Assembly: GCA_014843695.1 (NCBI GenBank)
Contig: CM026395.1
Span: 50,574,557-50,638,556, forward strand
Length of the DNA stretch: 64,000 bases
Reading direction: 5' to 3'
From: Archivesica marissinica
Lineage: Eukaryota; Mollusca; Bivalvia; Venerida; Vesicomyidae
In this document: positions 59,501-64,000 of the stretch, one piece after another
Layout of the letters: each line of letters starts with the position of its first letter
How positions within the stretch are numbered: the stretch's first letter is position 1
Notes under the pieces: model-generated
What the model saw: the letters and a program-made list of their open reading frames with translations, nothing else
The model's database searches: none
What the model was told of the DNA's origin: nothing
Position numbers and translations under genes: made by a program

Positions 59501-60832
59501 CCAACCAATGATATGAAGCTGACATGCGCACTCACATTATTAGGCAGCGTTCGTCGCGAGAAAGGGCGTGTCTTACAGTTTACGCTGTTCCAAGGGTGAT
59601 ATATTTACCTGTTCCGGAACAAGGAAAGTTGCAAATCTGGACTAAAACATTTTTTAAATGCAAAATGTGCTATATTTTCGTTGTGTCATTGAAAAGAATA
59701 ATTAATGTAAATATAAAGTAATGAATCGCGGGTTAATAGTTTCCATCGGGGTATGAACTACATTTGCCGTGTTTAAAGTTAGCGTGGCTGCCTTCGGCCT
59801 CCACACCCCCTTAGCAATGCACAATATAGTTCATACCCCGATGGAAACTATTAACCCTTGATTCATTCCTTAATTGGAAAGCATAAACAAATATTTTTGT
59901 TTGTATGTCATCTAGAGGTTAGAATAAACATGAAACACAACGTGTTGTACTCTAAGTTCTAAGTGTGATATTAACCTTGAACCACATTACTCAGTGAAAC
60001 CTGTGCCCTACATATCTTCTCCATATGGTAAATATTTGGTGTCAAATCAATTAAAATACCACACGATGTGGTTCCGGACCGACTGACGGGACACAATTCC
60101 TATAATAAATCCCACTTCGAGTCGGGTGATAACAACCAGGCGCCATTTTGAATTGTAAAATAGACGACATCATTGTACAGATCATTCTATGTAGCTCAAT
60201 GCTAATTTCAATTCTATTTTTATAATCTCATATAGCACTTGTATATTTATAATTAACTACATGTACTACTATTGTACTGTGTGTTACGCTGCTGAAAACA
60301 GTAATAAATCTACTCATAGTGACACATTCGACACTGATGATAGAAACAGGTTTCCCAAATAATTACCATTATATAAAAATTTATATACAGTCTACATCCG
60401 CTATGTAAAAGTCGGTTATCTCGAAATCGGATCAAAGTCATTTACATATAACTGGCTCTGTTTATATCAAATTTCGTTTTTTAAATTTTCGTTAAGTCAA
60501 ACTTCAGTTATGTCGAAATATTTAGCTCAATCCGACGAAATTCGACATAATGGATGTAGACTGTATTTATTTACTTTTATGATTGGGGGAGGGCCAATCA
60601 CTAATGTTGTTAGAACTTGTGGCCCAACGGTACATGTATATACAGCAATAAAATAATATCAAATCAAAACTTTTATTATTATTGTTATTATTATTATAGA
60701 AATGTTACCACAGCAACAGCGTCTGAAGCGAGAAGTCCGTCTTTGGAGAGCACAACGATATAAGATAGGTTTGTAAAGAAATACACAACTGTCACTAGAA
60801 TCACGCCCATGATGTTAGCTCTGGGAAGATTT
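47517..60832 (-). CDS. SLC7A9: b(0,+)-type amino-acid transporter-like gene, six 3' exons
   Basis: Six minus-strand exons (60832-60709, 59023-58920, 57140-57044, 53245-53096, 49708-49540, 47593-47517) join in a single frame, every junction having AG/GT boundaries and compatible phase. They encode about 240 residues: NLPRANIMGVILVTVVYFFT, then FSTFGAANGFCFSSGRLVYA, FFSFASWLFYGL, RPIK and LVVAPIIDEPQIEFLW, to a stop. This is the C-terminal half (roughly transmembrane segments 7-12) of an SLC7 light-chain transporter of the LeuT/APC fold. APIIxxPQIE and the overall spacing favour the b(0,+)AT/SLC7A9 branch over LAT1 or xCT (family knowledge). Such proteins exchange cationic and neutral amino acids and cystine at the plasma membrane with an SLC3 heavy chain. 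Upstream exons lie beyond 64000 or were not recognised. No polyadenylation signal was located. Confidence 0.9.
47823..48035 (+). mobile_element. SINE family B chimera with inverted tail
   Basis: The head and body run forward (cggagttcgagccc, cgatggattccatcaggaat, aggtctcgag). From 47980 the sequence turns into the complement of a SINE-B tail (cttgattgcgaagcaagttc to tatattaatcac) and then the complement of a head (tgtgctatcacgatttc). It is therefore two family-B parts in opposite orientation. Confidence 0.8.
48040..48690. other. intronic DNA without recognised features
   Basis: Lies in the last intron of the transporter. No exon or known repeat seen. Confidence 0.4.
48698..48935 (+). mobile_element. 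SINE family C, copy 2 (longer form)
   Basis: Head ccaattagcgcagtggttag, a central segment ggtactccggtttcctccca, and the tail gcgattaatataagttgtta shared with family B. The central segment resembles a deeply conserved metazoan SINE domain (possibly Nin-DC); that identification is from memory and needs a SINE database check. Confidence 0.82.
49036..49150 (-). mobile_element. SINE family B, copy 7, degenerate
   Basis: cattctcggaacctcgttcc and gatagaatccatcgtcaaga are diverged matches to the reverse-oriented family-B body. The head is lost. Confidence 0.65.
49185..49222. mobile_element. TTAA MITE family 1, truncated copy
   Basis: gaccctttcaacactacata and aataggctt match the left end of the family. 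The rest is missing. Confidence 0.65.
49242..49531 (+). mobile_element. SINE family A, copy 5, abutting a transporter splice donor
   Basis: Full-length copy (head acacgctggactggtaatcc, B box ggttcgatccc, tail cgtaaaacacacac). Flanked by acacttaccaaa at 49230-49241 and 49532-49543. The right-hand duplicate contains the 5' splice site of the transporter exon at 49540-49708, so the insertion copied that splice site. Confidence 0.92.
49540..49708 (-). CDS. SLC7A9-like exon e
   Basis: 169 nt between acceptor (gtattcag) and donor (CTTTG/gtaagt), ending with one base of a split codon. It encodes VFILVPIIFVLCSIYLVVAP, then IIDEPQIEFLWALIFILAGL and a KW-D-GCF end: two hydrophobic segments matching the last two transmembrane helices of SLC7 proteins. 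The intron side of the donor is immediately SINE sequence. Confidence 0.92.
49758..51078. mobile_element. TTAA MITE family 1, copy 3, with internal satellite expansion
   Basis: Starts ttaa plus ccctttcaacac and ends gtgttgaatggg plus ttaa at 51075-51078, like other copies. Instead of 240 bp it is 1.3 kb, because its terminal 47 bp is repeated in tandem (next entry). It lies in a transporter intron, 48 bp upstream of the exon e acceptor. Confidence 0.88.
49985..51075. repeat. 47-bp satellite derived from a MITE end
   Basis: About 23 copies of a unit made of atatatcatgcaccagtcca, then tgtcagttacttggtgttga and atgggtt. The same sequence occurs once, as the right end, in MITE copies at 13383-13623 and 46599-46844. 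Edge units read gtgag or gaggt and central ones gtcag. Confidence 0.95.
51090..51306 (-). mobile_element. SINE family E, copy 1
   Basis: Reverse-oriented. cctttcctgggcaggctcca at the left, ggctcgaacccgtgaccatc (complement of the B box) and accacttgaccacggagg (complement of the A-box region) at the right. Confidence 0.85.
51653..51738. repeat. hairpin-type inverted repeat
   Basis: Arms tgatttcataccatatttga and its near-complement (aaatatggtatgaaatca) enclose about 36 bp. It is probably a small fold-back MITE inside the transporter intron. Confidence 0.8.
51740..52130. other. intronic spacer
   Basis: No feature recognised apart from a short (at)n run near 51756. Confidence 0.4.
52131..52985. 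repeat. 45-bp satellite array
   Basis: About 19 copies of a unit containing tattgcactctcatgtggtg, then attcagacaagatcac. Two subtypes alternate (cacagagtcg and catggagtcg). The period is divisible by three, so frames on both strands are open; not a protein gene. It ends 66 bp before an inverted single copy and the exon d donor. Confidence 0.95.
52989..53030. repeat. inverted terminal monomer of the 45-bp array
   Basis: gatcttgtctgaatcactcc and cattcgagtgcaatac are the complement of the array unit with a few changes. The array therefore ends in a fold-back. Confidence 0.85.
53096..53245 (-). CDS. SLC7A9-like exon d
   Basis: 150 nt (50 codons, phase 0 at both ends) between ctgtgtttcag and CATTAAG/gtaatt. 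It encodes CVMAMFMVIPADIGSLVDFF, then SFASWLFYGLAVSCVLILRI and ending RPIK. The FFSF-WLFYG block and the terminal RPIK are hallmarks of SLC7 transporters. It is enclosed by satellites on both sides. Confidence 0.93.
53430..53795. repeat. diverged edge units of the 43-bp satellite
   Basis: About eight units of roughly 42 bp, such as aaacaaatagcattcatgtt followed by ggagatccattggtatt. They resemble the main array but differ more from one another, as expected at the margin of a homogenised satellite. Confidence 0.85.
53796..56990. repeat. 43-bp satellite array with higher-order structure
   Basis: About 74 units of atgttggaggtccattcgta plus tttgcaagatacatacaaca plus gtt. Three-unit blocks (129 bp: cagttatgttggaga, then gaaacgtactacgtct, then acaacgtgt variants) repeat about four to five times at 55330-55890 and fewer at 54290-54630. 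Much of 54300-55260 recurs almost exactly 1276 bp later. Open frames in three phases and on the minus strand are artefacts. The array ends about 50 bp from the exon c donor. Confidence 0.95.
57044..57140 (-). CDS. SLC7A9-like exon c
   Basis: 97 nt between acceptor ctatatttcag and donor ATCACA/gtaagt. The first base completes the arginine codon of exon b. It encodes LVYAAGRESHLPSVLSYVHV and onward to FTPLPAIIIT, the conserved AxREGHxPxxLS-type loop of SLC7 proteins followed by the start of a transmembrane helix. Confidence 0.93.
57213..57468. mobile_element. pogo-like MITE with internal 75-bp duplication
   Basis: Ends ctgtcaaacctgtctta and its near-complement taagacaggtttaactg, flanked by TA. 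Inside, a 75-bp unit starting ctgcttaatagaggtcacat occurs at 57278 and 57353, with the start of a third copy at 57428. It lies in the transporter intron between exons b and c. Confidence 0.85.
57571..57622 (+). mobile_element. SINE family A, 3'-end fragment
   Basis: tgtcgctcatattggcagcc through gataaataaacgtaaaacac. Only the tail is present. Confidence 0.8.
57731..58002 (+). mobile_element. SINE family E, copy 2, with 12-bp target duplication
   Basis: tRNA-like head ctccgtggtcgagtggttac, B box cacgggttcgagcccc, body cctgcccaggaaaggtg. Flanked by gatttgaaaatt at 57719-57730 and 58003-58014. Confidence 0.92.
58188..58354 (-). mobile_element. SINE family B, copy 8, 3' truncated
   Basis: cctcattcctgatggaatcc through gcacaatcgtaacggttcca to gctatcatgac. 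The tail is missing. Confidence 0.82.
58430..58650 (-). mobile_element. SINE family E, copy 3
   Basis: Reverse-oriented. gttttacgccttcatcagta, ggcaggctccagtggttaac, then gggctcgaaccagtgaccat. The head is lost after tggtatacaag. Confidence 0.8.
58658..58870 (-). mobile_element. SINE family D, copy 5
   Basis: ttaaagtctgcccaacagct and ttcaggcacgggcgggctac match the family body. The tRNA-like end is degraded. It ends about 50 bp before the exon b donor. Confidence 0.72.
58920..59023 (-). CDS. SLC7A9-like exon b
   Basis: 104 nt between ctattttcttttgcag-type acceptor and donor GGAAG/gtatat, leaving two bases of an arginine codon. It encodes DWGKEMLGSAYIIMPIAVLF, then STFGAANGFCFSSG. The FSTFGAANG motif marks the unwound substrate-site helix in SLC7 transporters. 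Confidence 0.93.
59420..59875 (-). repeat. dispersed repeat, inverted partner of 12500-13060
   Basis: Reverse-orientation copy without the 113-bp duplication. At 59720-59762 and 59828-59872 its own ends form an inverted repeat (ttaatagtttccatcggggt against accccgatggaaactattaa), as in a fold-back element. A smaller fragment occurs at 47640-47730. Confidence 0.78.
60388..60563. mobile_element. pogo-like MITE, 176 bp
   Basis: Ends cagtctacatcc are exact inverted repeats with a TA on each side (60386-60387 and 60564-60565). The interior is AT-rich and imperfectly palindromic. Confidence 0.88.
60709..60832 (-). CDS. SLC7A9-like exon a (most 5' seen here)
   Basis: 124 nt between acceptor ctcttccacttccag and donor GCTGTG/gtaaca. 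One base completes an upstream codon, then it encodes NLPRANIMGVILVTVVYFFT and ends SDAVAV. NLPRA and AVAV are conserved across SLC7 light chains. The acceptor lies only about 35 bp from the 24-bp satellite. Confidence 0.93.
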
Positions 60833-60864
60833 CTGGAAGTGGAAGAGGACATTATTGGTTATTC

Positions 60865-62398
60865 GGTACTACACAAAGTATATGGGACGGTACTACACAA
60901 AGTATATGGGACGGTACTACACAAAGTATATGGGACGGTACTAAACAAAGTATATGGGACGGTACTACACAAAGTATATGGGACGGTACTACACAAAGTA
61001 TATGGGACGGTACTACACAAAGTATATGGGACGGTACTACACAAGTATATGGGACGGTACTACACAAAGTATATGGGACGGTACTACACAAGGTATATGG
61101 GACGGTACTACACAAGGTATATGGGACGGTACTACACAAGGTATATGGGACGGTACTACACAAGGTATATGGGACGGTACTACACAAGGTATATGGGACG
61201 GTACTACACAAAGTATATGGGACGGTACTACACAAAGTATATGGGACGGTACTACACAAAGTATATGGGACGGTACTACACAAGGTATATGGGACGGTAC
61301 TACACAAGGTATATGGGACGGTACTACACAAAGTATATGGGACGGTACTACACAAAGTATATGGGACGGTACTACACAAGGTATATGGGACGGTACTACA
61401 CAAAGTATATGGGACGGTACTACACAAAGTATATGGGACGGTACTACACAAGGTATATGGGACGGTACTACACAAAGTATATGGGACGGTACTACACAAG
61501 GTATATGGGACGGTACTACACAAGGTATATGGGACGGTACTACACAAAGTATATGGGACGGTACTACACAAGGTATATGGGACGGTACTACACAAAGGTA
61601 TATGGGACGGTACTACACAAGGTATATGGGACGGTACTACACAAAGTATATGGGACGGTACTACACAAGGTATATGGGACGGTACTACACAAGGTATATG
61701 GGACGGTACTACACAAAGTATATGGGACGGTACTACACAAGGTATATGGGACGGTACTACACAAAGTATATGGGACGGTACTACACAAGGTATATGGGAC
61801 GGTACTACACAAGGTATATGGGACGGTACTACACAAAGTATATGGGACGGTACTACACAAGGTATATGGGACGGTACTACACAAGGTATATGGGACGGTA
61901 CTACACAAAATATATGGGACGGTACTACACAAAGTATATGGGACGGTACTACACAAGGTATATGGGACGGTACTACACAAAGTATATGGGACGGTACTAC
62001 ACAAGGTATATGGGACGGTACTACACAAGGTATATGGGACGGTACTACACAAGGTATATGGGACGGTACTACACAAGGTATATGGGACGGTACTACACAA
62101 GGTATATGGGACGGTACTACACAAAGTATATGGGACGGTACTACACAAGGTATATGGGACGGTACTACACAAGGTATATGGGACGGTACTACACAAGGTA
62201 TATGGGACGGTACTACACAAGGTATATGGGACGGTACTACACAAGGTATATGGGACGGTACTACACAAGGTATATGGGACGGTACTACACAAGGTATATG
62301 GGACGGTACTACACAAAGTATATGGGACGGTACTACACAAGGTATATGGGACGGTACTACACAAGGTATATGGGACGGTACTACACAAGGTATATGGG
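60865..62398. repeat. 24-bp satellite array
   Basis: About 64 copies of agtatatgggacggtactacacaa. The chief variant is aaagtat versus aaggtat, mixed irregularly. One unit near 61043 lacks a base and one near 61596 has an extra base, which shift the otherwise open frames. Not coding. Confidence 0.96.
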
Positions 62399-62483
62399 AA
62401 AACAAAAATAACGTGTTGCATGCTAGCGGTTAAAATAACAGTTAATTTCATTAGAATTGAGTCGTAATAGTGTGACACAATTC

Positions 62484-62685
62484 TAATAAAATTCCATGAC
62501 ATATTGCCAGAGTTCCATGACATATTGCCAGAGTTCCATGACATATTGCCAGAGTTCCATGACATATTGCCAGAGTGAAATTGCATAACATATTGCCAGA
62601 GTGAAATTCCATGACATATTGCCAGAGTGAAATTCCATGACATATTGCCAGAGTGAAATTCCATGACATATTACCAGAGTTTTCA
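62484..62685. repeat. 21/27-bp short tandem array
   Basis: About eight copies of ccatgacatattgccagagt with or without an added gaaatt. It is separated from the 24-bp array by under 90 bp. Confidence 0.92.
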
Positions 62686-62689
62686 GCTA

Positions 62690-63150
62690 CAATTTATTTA
62701 ATAAAGTGTCGTCTGCTACAAACTATTTATAGCCTTTATATTACCCAGCATGCAGAGTTAAGCTACACAGATGAAATATTGGGCGTTTGGAGTTTTCTTG
62801 TCCATCCCATGCAAAGAGATAGAACAAGTTATATTTACAGTGATAAGTTGATAAAACGAAAAACAAACATAAAAACGACTGCAACTCGTCCTATGTTATT
62901 TGAATCGATGTTCGTCGCATATTAATTTGATCAAATTTTCATATTAAAATTATTTGTATCGGGATTCACCATCATGATCGATACAACCGACTTATGGTTA
63001 TTTGAATGACATTGGACGTTGACATTCACATATTCACTACATGTATATATATATAAAACGATTATAATGAGCGAAATTGGTTACTGCCCCTGAATAGCTC
63101 TTTTAGGAGGATATGTCCTCTTAATTGGGTTCCTCTGGTTTTAACATTGT
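62690..63150. other. intronic or intergenic spacer
   Basis: The open frame at 62653-62925 has no recognisable domain. I looked for the preceding transporter exon on the minus strand and did not find it. Confidence 0.4.
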
Positions 63151-63151
63151 T

Positions 63152-63380
63152 TCCCCGTCTGACCCTAATAAAATTAACAGTCTTTCAGATGGGACTTTAA
63201 ACCGAGGTCTTGTGTCGGTGCTTTACACCGTGCACGTAAATGAACCATAGGAGACTGTGGAATGGGTCTCTGTCTGTATCATTGCACTATCCTCCAAAAA
63301 TCTAAAATGACTAATCTCATCAGGAGGCGTCACTTATATGGGCAACCGGTAGCGACGATAAATAAACGTAAAACACACAT
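63152..63380 (+). mobile_element. SINE family A, copy 6, 5' truncated
   Basis: ccccgtctgaccctaataaa through gggcaaccggtagcgacgat to ataaacgtaaaacacac. Confidence 0.87.
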
Positions 63381-63795
63381 TGTTTCCTTTGCACAACATG
63401 CTAGCCATTTTAATCCACTGTCTCATCTTATACTTAATTAAATTACTAAATCCCGGACAGCTCTCCAACAATATCTACAATGGATATTATTTCACTGTAT
63501 AATATGTTGCTAATTAGGCCCTACTAATTAATAATAAATCATATAAAATATAGCACAGCATTTGGTCAGAGAACAACAGTAAAAACAAAGGATTCCAACT
63601 AGAAGACCAATATACATTTTGGGATAAATCAGACTTTATCTGCCAAGGGAGGTAATAGAAAAACCAGCAAAATCTCTCTGCTCCGAATTTTAATTTAGAA
63701 TTCATTTCATTGAGTACCTGGTAGAGATTCGGTATGAAATTATGTACCAATTCTACGAAAGACTGTTGGTGGACATTCACTATTTCATAATTTCT
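63381..63795. other. unannotated spacer
   Basis: No exon or known repeat recognised. Confidence 0.4.
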
Positions 63796-63799
63796 ACTG

Positions 63800-64000
63800 C
63801 ACACATTTACGAGTTAAACTTCACGAATTAATGATTTCAACTTCACGAATTTTGCAATTTTGCAATTTCAACGTCACGATTTCATCTTCATGACTTCACA
63901 ATTTCGCGAGTTCAATATCACGAATTCACGATTTCGCGATTTCAAATTCATGAATTCACGATTTCAACTTGGCGATTTCAAATTCACGAATTCACGATTT
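63800..64000. repeat. degenerate short satellite at the window edge
   Basis: Irregular repetition of cacgaattcacgatttc-type words (period about 12-24 bp), continuing past the window. Confidence 0.8.

Noticed and set aside
60809..62467. 552-codon plus-strand frame and 517-codon minus-strand frame
   Set aside because: Artefacts of the 24-bp array; the first codons overlap the antisense of transporter exon a.
62653..62925. Possible upstream transporter exon region
   Set aside because: The frame is on the plus strand and none of the expected SLC7 motifs upstream of NLPRA appear on the minus strand to the window end.

Overview
Eukaryotic, intron-rich, AT-rich intergenic and intronic DNA. The host exons (an SLC7A9-type amino-acid transporter and a C-Maf-inducing-protein-like gene), the CR1/jockey-type LINEs, the many tRNA-derived SINEs, the TTAA-flanked MITEs and the abundant minisatellites suggest an animal, most likely a mollusc and probably a bivalve. 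The taxon is inferred from element style, not from a search.

Layout. 1-3245: 26/27-bp minisatellite cut by the window edge. 4034-4898: 36-bp array. 10428-11310: another 26-bp array. 11.4-18.2 kb: cluster of DNA transposon derivatives, namely a TTAA MITE, a MULE remnant with a perfect 9-bp target duplication (14045-15208), a second TTAA MITE, and a 1.25-kb inverted-repeat element carrying inward-facing SAP and THAP coding exons (16361-17611). 19.1 and 32.2 kb: two minus-strand first coding exons related to C-Maf-inducing protein, with two truncated LINE copies of one family, a pogo-like element and a 15-bp satellite between them. 33.5-35.1 kb: broken LINE pieces and an inverted repeat. 35.65-39.84 kb: nearly complete CR1/L2-type LINE with a 2A-like peptide, a PHD-like finger, endonuclease and reverse transcriptase, but with several inactivating lesions. 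40.9-43.1 kb: decayed LINE with nested SINEs. 43.5-44.85 kb: diverged duplication.

47.5-60.8 kb: the 3' part of a minus-strand SLC7A9-like gene. Six exons join in frame with consensus splice sites and end in a stop. Its introns carry four satellite arrays (47-, 45-, 43- and 24-bp units) plus SINEs and MITEs. Exons sit within about 35-70 bp of arrays, and one SINE insertion duplicated a 5' splice site. 62.4 kb to the end: more short arrays; no upstream exon of the transporter was found in the window.

Most long open reading frames here are produced by tandem repeats whose period is a multiple of three (15, 24, 36, 45 bp), or by the 43-bp array read over three units. They are not proteins. The transporter and the CMIP-like exons are the only convincing host genes.
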